The notes under the pieces: generated by a model
The model's input: the letters and a program-made list of their open reading frames with translations, nothing else
The model's database searches: none
What the model was told of the DNA's origin: nothing
NCBI GenBank assembly: GCA_046726275.1
Contig: JBKPAF010000058.1
Span: 1 to 14,842 of the forward strand
DNA length: 14,842 nucleotides
Direction of reading: 5' to 3'
DNA from: DASXTW01 sp046726275
Lineage (GTDB): Bacteria > Actinomycetota > UBA4738
Shown: positions 1-6,634 of the stretch, one piece after another
How positions within the stretch are numbered: the first letter of the stretch is position 1
How the letters are laid out: each line of letters starts with the position of its first letter
Translations under genes and position numbers: made by a program

Positions 1-534
1 GTCATCGGGCGCATCGGAGACCTCATCATCGGCGATCATCTCGGCAAGCCGACGTCGTGGGCTCTGGCCTTCCAGTATCGGGGCGGGACCCTGTCCGGCT
101 ATGACTGTGTGCGGGAGGTGTGCACCACCCTCCTGTCCGGAGGGAAGACCCAGACCATCACCTACACGGGGGCCACGTTGGTCGGGGCGGATGGCACCGT
201 CCTCGGGCGGGGAGTGGGAGTGCACCAGACCGCCCTGTACGACCTGTTCATCGCCATGGGGCTCGTGCTGTTCCTGGTGTTCCTGAACCGCACGCTTCGG
301 CGGCCGGGTCTGTTGTTCCTCGTCTACGTCGCCTGGTACGGAACCGGACGCATCATCACCGACTTCCTCAGGGTGGAGAACCGCTTCTGGGGCCTCACGG
401 GAAGCCAATGGACGAGCGTCCTGGCGGTGACGGTCGCCGTCGTCCTGTTGATCCGGTTCGCCGTGAGGCCTGAGCCTCCACCGGCTGGCGAACCACCGCC
501 ACCGGTCGGGGGCTTCAGAGCCGCGACGGGCTGA
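1..534 (+). CDS. lgt: Prolipoprotein diacylglyceryl transferase, C-terminal part (start outside window)
   Basis: Lgt is an inner-membrane enzyme. It transfers diacylglycerol from phosphatidylglycerol to the lipobox cysteine of prolipoproteins, the first step of lipoprotein maturation. The frame is open from base 1 and 177 residues are visible. It begins with the Lgt signature region (GRIGDLIIGDHLGKPTSW). The conserved H-x4-LY stretch (HQTALYD) follows, then a membrane segment, the YGTGRIITDFLR region corresponding to the family's conserved Arg/acidic motif, and a last membrane helix. An insertion between the signature and the HQTALYD motif carries two cysteines. The protein ends in a proline-rich tail, PEPPPAGEPPPPVGG. 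The dehydrogenase at 2783-4003 is a lipoprotein and so a plausible client. The stop is 51 bases before the sigma gene, which has its own promoter. Identity is confident; the N-terminus is missing. Confidence 0.93.
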   Translation, partial: VIGRIGDLIIGDHLGKPTSWALAFQYRGGTLSGYDCVREVCTTLLSGGKTQTITYTGATLVGADGTVLGRGVGVHQTALYDLFIAMGLVLFLVFLNRTLRRPGLLFLVYVAWYGTGRIITDFLRVENRFWGLTGSQWTSVLAVTVAVVLLIRFAVRPEPPPAGEPPPPVGGFRAATG

Positions 535-540
535 GCGCCA

Positions 541-568
541 GGAACCTTCCACCGGCCGGGGCCGTACA
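541..568 (+). promoter_or_regulatory. ECF-type promoter of the first sigma gene
   Basis: A GGAACC -35 element (541-546) is separated by exactly 16 bases from CGTACA (563-568). This is the classic ECF sigma promoter layout. It starts just after the lgt stop and would place the transcript start near 575, about 10 bases before the sigma ATG. The same layout recurs at 2019-2046. Autoregulation of the sigma gene is inferred. Confidence 0.65.
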
Positions 569-585
569 TCGAGTGAAATCTCTCC

Positions 586-1185
586 ATGGGGGGCCGACCA
601 CTGGAGCCAGAGGAACTCGTCGACCGGGCGAGAAATGGCGACGTGACCGCTTATGAGGAACTCGTGCGCATGTACCAGGACCTTGCCGCCAGAACGGCGT
701 ACGTAATCACGGGGCAGGCCGCCGATGCCCAGGACGCCGTCCAGGAGGCCTTCGTGAAGGCGTACTACTCGCTGGGCCGGTTCAGGTCGGGCGCGCCGTT
801 CCGGCCGTGGCTGCTTCGCATCGTGGCCAACGAGGCCATCAACCGGCGTCGATCCGCACGAAGGCAGGTGGGCCTGGCTCTTCGAGCTGCCGAGGGCCGC
901 CTCCAGGACGATGCGGTCCCATCGCCGGAGGGGGCGGCCCTCGCGCAGGACCAGCATCGCCGTCTCATCGGCGCGATGAACCAGCTCCGCCCCGAGGACC
1001 GGCTGGTGATCGCGTACCGCTACTGGTTCGAGCTGTCCGAGGCAGAGATGGCAGAAGCGCTCGGGTGCGCACGCGGGACGGTGAAGTCGAGGCTGTCCCG
1101 CGCGCTCGACAGGCTTCGTGAGGTGATGGGGCCCGCCGGCTTCGGCGAGGCACGAATAGGTCTGGAGGGTGCGACCGATGCCTGA
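586..1185 (+). CDS. ECF (sigma-70 family, group 4) RNA polymerase sigma factor
   Basis: This is a 199-residue alternative sigma factor that directs RNA polymerase to a set of stress or envelope promoters. Region 2 spans about residues 24-92; the -10 recognition helix includes AQDAVQEAFVKAYYSLGRF and is followed by PWLLRIVANEAINRRRS. Region 4 spans about residues 131-180 and has a helix-turn-helix (SEAEMAEALGCARGTVKSRL). There are no regions 1 or 3, as is normal for ECF factors. The ATG has no clear ribosome binding site. With the predicted promoter at 541-568 the leader would be only about 10 bases, so initiation may be nearly leaderless. The stop overlaps the start of the next gene by 8 bases, a sign of translational coupling with its probable anti-sigma partner. 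I cannot assign the ECF subgroup. Confidence 0.9.
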   Translation: MGGRPLEPEELVDRARNGDVTAYEELVRMYQDLAARTAYVITGQAADAQDAVQEAFVKAYYSLGRFRSGAPFRPWLLRIVANEAINRRRSARRQVGLALRAAEGRLQDDAVPSPEGAALAQDQHRRLIGAMNQLRPEDRLVIAYRYWFELSEAEMAEALGCARGTVKSRLSRALDRLREVMGPAGFGEARIGLEGATDA

Positions 1186-2008
1186 TCCGGCACTGGAACA
1201 TCTGGTCGCGGAGACCGGTCCCCTCGTGGACTTCCCCGTGCTCCCGGACCTGTCGATGGCGGTGGGCCGGCGTCTGCGAGAGGCCCCGGCTCCCTCCCCC
1301 TGGTCGCCGGCGTCCCTCCGGATGCGGCTTAGAGGAGTACTTCGCCCGGTGCTCCAACCGGCTTGGCAGCCGGTGGCGGTGGCGCTCCTCGTCATCGTGG
1401 CGCTGCTCTCCGGGACCCTGGCCTTCTCGCCCAGCGCGCGGCGAGCCGTCGCGGACTGGCTGGGTCTGCGAGGCGTCAGGATCCAGTTCACCCCCACCCC
1501 CTCCGCATCCCCGCTTCCCCTCGGGACGGGGTTGAACTTGGGGGAGCGGATGACGCTGTCGGAGGCCCAGGCGCGCGTGCCCTTCCGGATCCTGGTGCCC
1601 CATGTCCCCGAGCTCGGCCCACCGGATGCCGTGTACCTGCGAACGGGCAACTTCGCTGAGCAGGTGACGCTCCTGTGGCGCGCTCGGGCCGGCCTTCCCC
1701 GGGCCGCCCAGACAGGAGTCGGCTTGCTCCTGACCCAGTTCCAGGCGAGCGTCGACGTGGATTATCTGAAGAAGATCACCTTCGAAGCCACCAAGCTGGA
1801 GTTCCTCACGGTGAACGGGGGCAACGCCTTCTGGATCGCCGGGGCTCCTCACCAGGTCTCCCTGGTGAACGAGGACGGTCAGCTGGTGCCTGAGACCATC
1901 CGCCTCGCCGGGAACGTGCTCCTGTGGGAGCGGGGTGAGCTGACCCTTCGCATCGAGTCCGGGCTCACCAAGGAAGGGGCGGTGCGCGTCGCCGCCTCGG
2001 TCCGCTGA
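1178..2008 (+). CDS. Probable membrane anti-sigma factor with DUF4367-like sensor domain
   Basis: This 276-residue single-pass membrane protein is coupled to the upstream sigma gene by an 8-base overlap. I chose the ATG at 1178 because GGAGG (1164-1168) sits 9 bases upstream; a GTG at 1169 is in frame but lies immediately after that site. Residues 1-60 are predicted cytoplasmic and contain no zinc-binding H-x3-C-x2-C motif. Residues about 64-83 form one hydrophobic helix. The rest is predicted extracytoplasmic and contains a proline/serine linker, then LGERMTLSEAQARVPFRILVP and a C-terminal LTLRIESGLTKEGAVRVAAS. This pattern resembles DUF4367-type domains found on anti-sigma-like proteins. 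The anti-sigma role is inferred from position and topology, since the sigma-binding domain is not recognisable by eye. It could instead be a membrane sensor or lipoprotein-like accessory. Confidence 0.65.
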   Translation: MPDPALEHLVAETGPLVDFPVLPDLSMAVGRRLREAPAPSPWSPASLRMRLRGVLRPVLQPAWQPVAVALLVIVALLSGTLAFSPSARRAVADWLGLRGVRIQFTPTPSASPLPLGTGLNLGERMTLSEAQARVPFRILVPHVPELGPPDAVYLRTGNFAEQVTLLWRARAGLPRAAQTGVGLLLTQFQASVDVDYLKKITFEATKLEFLTVNGGNAFWIAGAPHQVSLVNEDGQLVPETIRLAGNVLLWERGELTLRIESGLTKEGAVRVAASVR

Positions 2009-2018
2009 CCGGGACGCC

Positions 2019-2046
2019 GGAACCGGGCCCGAATTCGCGGTGTACC
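2019..2046 (+). promoter_or_regulatory. ECF-type promoter upstream of the cupredoxin gene
   Basis: GGAACC (2019-2024), 16 bases and TGTACC (2041-2046) reproduce the layout of the promoter at 541-568, with identical -35 hexamer, identical spacing and the same GTAC core. It lies in the gap after the anti-sigma stop. The transcript start would be near 2053, leaving a leader of about 50 bases that contains the cupredoxin ribosome binding site (AAGGAGGG, 2092-2099). Control by the sigma factor at 586-1185 is inferred. Confidence 0.6.
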
Positions 2047-2103
2047 AAGGGGGAAGGCCCGCACCACTCGATCCGAATGACGCCTGATCGGAAGGAGGGT
2101 TTG

Positions 2104-2730
2104 ATGAACGTACGGCGACTCCCCCTGGTGCTCGCGCTCGCGGCCGGACTGACGTTCGTCCTGTTGCCCACGGTTCCCGCCCACGCCGGCGCGGGATGCC
2201 ACAACGCCAAGATCAGGGACGTGGCAGGGACCCACGTTGACCTCAAGGACTCCTGCTTCGTCCAGACGATCCTGCGGGTGCAGCCCGGGCAGGCCGTGAC
2301 GTGGACGAACCGCGATGGCACGGAACACGCGGTGACGGGCGTCGGGGGAACGTGGGGTGACTACACGACCTTCCTCAACGGCCGGTCCGTGACCTACCGG
2401 TTCAGCCGGGCCGGGATCTTCCCCTACTTCTGTTACGTCCACCCCGGGATGGTCGGGGCGATCGTGGTGGGGAACGGGGGCAAGGCGACGTCGACCCAGT
2501 CGGCCGATGGAAGCGTCGTCCCGGTGCTCTCCCCGATTCCTCCTCGCTCGGACACCGGGTCGGTCCCGGCCGCGGATGCTCCCGTGAACCCTGTGGCGTC
2601 GTCTTCCTCGGCTGACCCGTGGCGGACGGTGGCCCTGGTGACGCTGGGACTGCTGGCGGCCGTGGCGGCGGGGGTCGGCGCGCGGCGCCTGGGAGTCCGT
2701 CGCTCGCACGCTCGGGCCGGGGTGAGCTGA
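2104..2730 (+). CDS. Secreted plastocyanin/azurin-like cupredoxin with C-terminal membrane anchor
   Basis: This is a 208-residue extracytoplasmic type I copper protein, probably an electron carrier. The ATG at 2104 follows AAGGAGGG by 4 bases; an in-frame ATG at 2077 has no such site. A Sec signal peptide ends near residue 28 (PTVPAHA before GAG). The cupredoxin domain covers about residues 33-124. The expected copper ligands are all present: His75 (TEHAV), Cys110, His113 and Met116 (CYVHPGM). Cys32 and Cys51 could form a disulfide. A Pro/Ser/Ala-rich spacer (about 125-172) leads to a hydrophobic helix (about 174-193) and an Arg-rich tail, so the copper domain is probably tethered outside the membrane. 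The gene has its own ECF-type promoter. The dehydrogenase 52 bases downstream is a possible electron donor, but this is only an inference from proximity. Confidence 0.88.
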   Translation: MNVRRLPLVLALAAGLTFVLLPTVPAHAGAGCHNAKIRDVAGTHVDLKDSCFVQTILRVQPGQAVTWTNRDGTEHAVTGVGGTWGDYTTFLNGRSVTYRFSRAGIFPYFCYVHPGMVGAIVVGNGGKATSTQSADGSVVPVLSPIPPRSDTGSVPAADAPVNPVASSSSADPWRTVALVTLGLLAAVAAGVGARRLGVRRSHARAGVS

Positions 2731-2757
2731 CCGTTCGAGGGCTGGCCCGCCAAACGG
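2731..2757 (+). terminator. Hairpin directly after the cupredoxin stop
   Basis: CCGTT (2731-2735) can pair with AACGG (2753-2757), with an inner GGG/CCC stem around CTGG (2739-2748). No T-tract follows, so this is a weak terminator or a processing and stability hairpin at best. It is the main structure in the 52-base gap before the dehydrogenase. Confidence 0.25.
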
Positions 2758-2769
2758 CGGTCTCCACCA

Positions 2770-2775
2770 TATCCT
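2770..2775 (+). promoter_or_regulatory. Possible -10 element for leaderless dehydrogenase mRNA
   Basis: TATCCT ends 7 bases before the ATG at 2783, which is the spacing expected for a leaderless transcript. The gene has no visible ribosome binding site, which fits. I see no convincing -35 element. Cotranscription with the cupredoxin gene is the alternative. Confidence 0.25.
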
Positions 2776-2782
2776 CTTGTCG

Positions 2783-4003
2783 ATGAGACGCTTCGGCCTG
2801 ATGGTTGTTCTGGCGTTGGTGGCCGCGGCCTGTGGGGGGAACGCTCCGACGGTCGCGCCACCCGCGAGCACCTCGGCGTCGCCCTCCGGCGCTTCCGGCG
2901 GATCGCCGTCCACATCGGCCCCCTCACCCGTCGCTACGGGAGGCAACCTCGCGAACGTGCGTATCCGCGTCGAGGAGATCGCCAAGCTCGACGGGAGTCC
3001 CCTCGGGATGGCCTTTCGGTCCGGCGACGAGAGCCTGTACGTGGCCGACAAGTGGGGCCGGGTCAGGGCGATCCGCGAAGGGCGCTTGGACCCGAGGCCC
3101 GTCCTCGACATCAGCGGGCGGGTGAGCACCGGAGGCGAGCAGGGGCTGCTCGGGTTGGCGTTCTCACCGGACGGGCGGTTCCTGTACGTGAACTACACGG
3201 ACCGCAACGGGGAGACGAACGTGGTGGAGTACCCGATGGGCGAAGACGGGGTCGCCGACGCTCGATCGGCCCGGAGGGTCCTGTTCATCGAGCAGCCGTT
3301 CGCCAATCACAACGGAGGCAATCTCGTCTTCGGGCCCGACGGATACCTCTACATCGGGATGGGCGACGGAGGGAGTGGGGGGGACCCCCTGGGCAATGGG
3401 CAGAACATGCAGACCCTGCTGGGGAAGATGCTCCGGATCGACCCGCGGCCCGGTGACGGCCGGGCGTATGGGATCCCGCCCGATAATCCCTTCGTGGGAC
3501 GCCCGGACCGGCTCCCCGAGATCTGGGCGTCCGGACTGCGGAACCCGTGGCGATACTCGTTCGACCGGGAGACCGGCGACCTGTGGATCGGGGACGTCGG
3601 GCAGAGCGCGCGCGAGGAGGTCGACTTCGAGCGCCCCGGATCCGGGGGTGGCAGGAATTACGGATGGAGCCTGATGGAAGGGACCATCCGCCAGAGCGAG
3701 AACCTGCCGTCGGGGCTCATCAACCCGATCTACGAGTACGAGACCGGATCGGACGGCACCTGCGCCATCGTCGGAGGCTACGTGTACCGAGGGTCGGCCA
3801 TTCCGGGTCTCCAGGGCGCCTACCTCTTCTCCGACAACTGCGCGGGGAAGATCCGGGCGCTTCGAGTCAGGGACGGAAAGGTGGCGCAGCAACGCGCACT
3901 GGGTCCCGAGGTCGGCGGGTTCGCGTCCTTCGGCGAGGACCAGGACGGTGAGCTGTACGTGCTCTCTCTGGCCGGAGAGGTCTACAGGATCGTCCCCGGC
4001 TAG
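2783..4003 (+). CDS. PQQ-dependent glucose/sorbosone dehydrogenase family lipoprotein
   Basis: This 406-residue secreted sugar (aldose) dehydrogenase is of the soluble-GDH/YliI beta-propeller type. It would oxidise sugar hydroxyls or aldehydes with PQQ outside the cytoplasmic membrane. The first 17 residues form a lipoprotein signal with lipobox VAAAC, so Cys17 would be lipidated. A Ser/Pro/Ala-rich linker to about residue 55 follows, then the propeller. Family landmarks are visible in order: GEQGLLGLAFSPDG, FANHNGGNLVFGPDGYLY (His176 as candidate catalytic base), GDGGSGGDPLGNGQN (probable metal/PQQ region), GLRNPWRYSFD, IGDVGQSAREEVD, RNYGWSLMEG and GGYVYRG. Cys327 and Cys353 may pair. I prefer the ATG at 2783 over an in-frame TTG at 2777. 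The stop overlaps that of the opposing mrp gene. Substrate and true PQQ dependence cannot be read from sequence; some members of this family have no proven cofactor. Confidence 0.87.
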   Translation: MRRFGLMVVLALVAAACGGNAPTVAPPASTSASPSGASGGSPSTSAPSPVATGGNLANVRIRVEEIAKLDGSPLGMAFRSGDESLYVADKWGRVRAIREGRLDPRPVLDISGRVSTGGEQGLLGLAFSPDGRFLYVNYTDRNGETNVVEYPMGEDGVADARSARRVLFIEQPFANHNGGNLVFGPDGYLYIGMGDGGSGGDPLGNGQNMQTLLGKMLRIDPRPGDGRAYGIPPDNPFVGRPDRLPEIWASGLRNPWRYSFDRETGDLWIGDVGQSAREEVDFERPGSGGGRNYGWSLMEGTIRQSENLPSGLINPIYEYETGSDGTCAIVGGYVYRGSAIPGLQGAYLFSDNCAGKIRALRVRDGKVAQQRALGPEVGGFASFGEDQDGELYVLSLAGEVYRIVPG

Positions 4004-5109
4004 CGGGGCGCCACCGTCAGGCCAAGGGGCTTCTTCAGGAGCGTCCTCGACTCTCTGGCCAGCGTGCGGGCTGCCTCGAGGAGCGCCCGGCCCGCCGGTG
4101 AATCCGGCTGGGAGACCACGATCGGCGTGCCCGTGTCACCACCCTCTCGAAGTTCCGGCATGAGGGGGATCTGCCCCAGCAGCGGGACGCCGAGCGTGTC
4201 GGCCGCGAGCTGCCCCCCGCCTTCGCCGAAGATCGCCGTCTTGTCGCCGCAGTGCGGACAGACGTAGTACGACATGTTCTCGATCACGCCCAGCACCTTG
4301 AGCCGGGTCTGCTCGGCCATCTTCCCGGCCCGCTCCGCGACCTTGCGGGCGGCGTCCTGCGGGGTGGTCACCACGAGCATCTGGGCTCCGGGGAGGAATC
4401 CCGCCATCGAGATCGATACGTCGCCCGTCCCGGGCGGAAGGTCGGCGAGTAGATAGTCGAGGTCGCCCCAGTACACGTCCCCCAGGAACTGGTTGACGGC
4501 CTTGTGCAGCATGGGCCCCCGCCAGATGACCGGCGTCTCCTCGGGGACGAAGAACCCCATCGAGATGATCCTGACCCCGTGCGACTCCAGGGGCATGATC
4601 ATATTGTTGAAGGCCACGGGCCGGCCGCTCACTCCCATCATCCGAGGGATGGAGAAGCCCCACACGTCGACGTCGACGATGCCGACCCGGTTTCCCTCGG
4701 CAGCCAGTGCGGCCGCCAGATTGGCCGTGACGCTGGACTTCCCCACGCCGCCCTTGCCGGAGGCGACGGCGATCACCGTGGTGTTCCCGTCGGTGAAGAA
4801 GACCTGCTGCTGAGGTGGGGCGCCGCCCCTGAGCTTGCTGACCAGACCCTGTCGCTGCTCGTCGGTCATCTCTCCCAGGATGACCTCCACGTGCTGCCCC
4901 GGGTCGAGGATCGGCCGCACCGCGTTCGTCACGTCGGTGTTGATCCGGTCCTTCAGTGGGCAGCCCGCGATGGTGAGCAGGACATAGACCCGCACCACCC
5001 CGTTGTCGACGACGATGTCCTTGAGCATCCCGACGTCCTCGATCGGCTTGCCGATCTCGGGATCGAGGACGTTCCGCAGCGCTTGCCTGACGTCTTCTTT
5101 GGTGGGCAT
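4000..5109 (-). CDS. mrp: Mrp/ApbC-type Fe-S cluster carrier ATPase
   Basis: This 369-residue cytoplasmic P-loop ATPase is of the Mrp/NBP35 family, which binds a [4Fe-4S] cluster and passes it to apo-proteins. An N-terminal MIP18/DUF59 domain (about 1-95, LRNVLDPEIGKPIEDVGMLK) precedes the ATPase domain. That domain has a deviant Walker A, SGKGGVGKSS (about 117-126), with the signature lysine GKGG. VDVDVWGFSIPRMMG and LLADLPPGTGD (Walker B region) follow, and then the cluster-binding CPHC (284-287). Length is normal for the DUF59-fused form. The ATG is preceded by GGAGAGG at a good distance. The gene is divergent from a SufR-like regulator across 95 bases. At its 3' end the stop shares the palindrome CTAG with the convergent dehydrogenase gene. 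Confidence 0.95.
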   Translation of the reverse strand: MPTKEDVRQALRNVLDPEIGKPIEDVGMLKDIVVDNGVVRVYVLLTIAGCPLKDRINTDVTNAVRPILDPGQHVEVILGEMTDEQRQGLVSKLRGGAPPQQQVFFTDGNTTVIAVASGKGGVGKSSVTANLAAALAAEGNRVGIVDVDVWGFSIPRMMGVSGRPVAFNNMIMPLESHGVRIISMGFFVPEETPVIWRGPMLHKAVNQFLGDVYWGDLDYLLADLPPGTGDVSISMAGFLPGAQMLVVTTPQDAARKVAERAGKMAEQTRLKVLGVIENMSYYVCPHCGDKTAIFGEGGGQLAADTLGVPLLGQIPLMPELREGGDTGTPIVVSQPDSPAGRALLEAARTLARESRTLLKKPLGLTVAPR

Positions 5110-5204
5110 GGACCTCTCCGGGATTATGCTGATTGATACCGTGCTTACCTCGATAATACGACCTGCTGAATCCGCCGAACTCCTCTCTTCGGGGGCCGTG
5201 GACC
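5110..5204. promoter_or_regulatory. Divergent promoter region between mrp and the SufR-like gene
   Basis: This 95-base gap is AT-richer than its surroundings. On the - strand TATTAT (5158 to 5153) is a good -10 match and would give mrp a leader of about 37 bases containing its ribosome binding site. On the + strand the overlapping GATAAT (5152-5157) could be the -10 for the regulator gene. No -35 element is convincing on either strand. ATTAT (5123-5127) and ATAAT (5153-5157) form a spaced inverted pair. I see no perfect palindromic operator. Confidence 0.4.
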
Positions 5205-5873
5205 GTGCCTGAGAGCCGCGACCTCGAGGTCCACAAGGCGCTCGCCGACGATACCCGGTATCGGATGTACCGATACATCGGGCTGGCCGGCCGGCCCGTC
5301 TCGGTGCGCGAGATGTCCCGGCGGCTTTCCCTGCATCCCAACACCCTCAGGCCCCACCTCCGCCGGTTGGAGGAAGCCGGGCTCATCTCCAGGGAGATCC
5401 GAAAGACCGCCTCGGTGGGGAGGCCCCAGACGATGTATTCGACCCGGGAGATCGAGGGTGATGAGGGGCGCGACTACCACCTGCTGGCCGAGATGCTGTG
5501 CGGGATCGTTCGAGGGCAACGCGCCATGCAGCAGGCTCGGGACCTGGCCAGACAATGGGGCGCGTACCTCGTGGCGCAGGGTGGGCCGAAACCCGGCGTG
5601 AAGCTTCCTGCCCGGCGCAACCTGGCCGTCCTTCAAGAGGCCATGGCGAAGGCCGGCTTCCAGCCGAGGTTCCGGCGGGAGAGCAACTCGGCCATCGAGA
5701 TCACGCTGCGAGACTGTCCGTTCAGAGAGCTGGCCGACGACTATCGCGAGCTCGTCTGCACGCTCCACCGGGGCCTGCTCGAGGGCATGGTGGCCGGGCT
5801 CAATCCGGTGCTCTCGATCAAGGAGTTCCGGCCCTTCGCCGAACGCGGCATCTGCCGCGTCAACGCCGGCTGA
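5205..5873 (+). CDS. SufR-like (COG2345) winged-helix transcriptional regulator with C-terminal cysteines
   Basis: This 222-residue DNA-binding regulator has an N-terminal winged helix (about residues 8-80; VSVREMSRRLSLHPNTLRPH is the recognition region, followed by LEEAGLISRE and the wing GRPQTMYS). The C-terminal half matches the COG2345/SufR layout: Cys171 (DCPF), Cys185 (LVCTLHRGLL) and Cys217 (GICRV), spaced C-x13-C-x31-C. Cys99 is additional. In SufR, cysteines of this kind bind an Fe-S cluster, and the regulator represses Fe-S assembly genes when the cluster is present. This copy faces mrp, itself an Fe-S carrier gene, which supports that role. The start is a GTG with only a weak G-rich site upstream, so it is uncertain by a few codons. 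Cluster binding and the target are inferred. Confidence 0.78.
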   Translation: MPESRDLEVHKALADDTRYRMYRYIGLAGRPVSVREMSRRLSLHPNTLRPHLRRLEEAGLISREIRKTASVGRPQTMYSTREIEGDEGRDYHLLAEMLCGIVRGQRAMQQARDLARQWGAYLVAQGGPKPGVKLPARRNLAVLQEAMAKAGFQPRFRRESNSAIEITLRDCPFRELADDYRELVCTLHRGLLEGMVAGLNPVLSIKEFRPFAERGICRVNAG

Positions 5874-5879
5874 ACCGCG

Positions 5880-6626
5880 TCACCCGGACTTCGTGGCCAC
5901 CAGGGTCAGCCGCTTCGCTCCGAAGGCGAAGGGTTCCCGGGTCAGAGAGTCGTAACCCTCGAAAGAGACGAACCCCACGGCTTCCAGCATCTGGCAGAGC
6001 TGGCTGTACGTGTACAGCCGGATCGAGGATGAGTGGACCACGGGCTCCTCGCCTTCTCGGATGAAGGTCCACTCGGCCTCGACGCGCCCCTGCTCGTGCT
6101 GGTACGTCCTGCTCTCGAGAACCAGGATCCCGGCGTGGCGGTCCCACCAGCGTTCCTGGAAGTACGGCAGGAGCGTCTCCGCGGTGAACGTCTCGATGAG
6201 GAACCGACCGCCGGCTTTCAGCGCTTTCGCCACCGCCTCGGCGCAGGCGAGGTTCTCCTCGTCGTCGAAGTACCCGAAGCTCCCCCCGAAGTTCACTGCA
6301 CCATCGAACTCGTCCGTCCATGGGAGATCGCGCATGTCCCGCTGTTCCCATGAGACGTCGAGGCCACCTTCGCCGGACAGGCGACGAGCGTCGTCGAGAA
6401 GTGCCTCGGTCAGGTCGACCCCGGTCACCCGATAACCGCGCGAGGCGAGCTCCCGCGAGATCCTTCCCTCGCCGCAGGGCACGTCCAGGATGGCGCTTCC
6501 CTCGGGGAGACCGAGCCGCTTATCGATCCTGTCGGCGTCGTCGCGGGTGCGCTGTTCGTCCCACACGGTTCGTTGCACCTCGAGCCAGGGACCGGTGAAG
6601 AACTCCTCCCACCACTCGGGGGCCAC
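5880..6626 (-). CDS. Class I SAM-dependent methyltransferase
   Basis: This is a 248-residue cytoplasmic methyltransferase of unknown substrate. Motif I is clear: AILDVPCGEGRISRELASRGY, residues 46-65, with Asp48 and the glycine-rich turn. An acidic residue ends beta-2 (VTGVDLTEALL, Asp71). MRDLPWTDEFDGAVNFGGSFGYF follows as the motif for the next strands, then LKAGGRFLIETF. The C-terminal YTYSQLCQMLEAVGF is the helix often found in small-molecule methyltransferases of the UbiE/YcgJ type. The start is a GTG preceded by AGGAG with a 5-base gap. The gene is 8 bases downstream of the DUF255 gene, so it is probably the last gene of the nfeD operon. Its stop lies 6 bases from that of the convergent SufR-like gene. 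Confidence 0.85.
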   Translation of the reverse strand: MAPEWWEEFFTGPWLEVQRTVWDEQRTRDDADRIDKRLGLPEGSAILDVPCGEGRISRELASRGYRVTGVDLTEALLDDARRLSGEGGLDVSWEQRDMRDLPWTDEFDGAVNFGGSFGYFDDEENLACAEAVAKALKAGGRFLIETFTAETLLPYFQERWWDRHAGILVLESRTYQHEQGRVEAEWTFIREGEEPVVHSSSIRLYTYSQLCQMLEAVGFVSFEGYDSLTREPFAFGAKRLTLVATKSG

Positions 6627-6634
6627 GTCCGCTC

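Noticed and set aside
1879..3129. A 416-codon open frame on the - strand opposite the anti-sigma, cupredoxin and dehydrogenase genes.
   Set aside because: The + strand genes have signal peptides, motifs and ribosome binding sites. The - strand translation is Arg/Pro/His-rich with no domain.
4136..5386. A second 416-codon - strand frame across mrp and the SufR-like gene.
   Set aside because: It is an out-of-frame reading of mrp that also crosses the divergent promoter gap, and it has no domain content.
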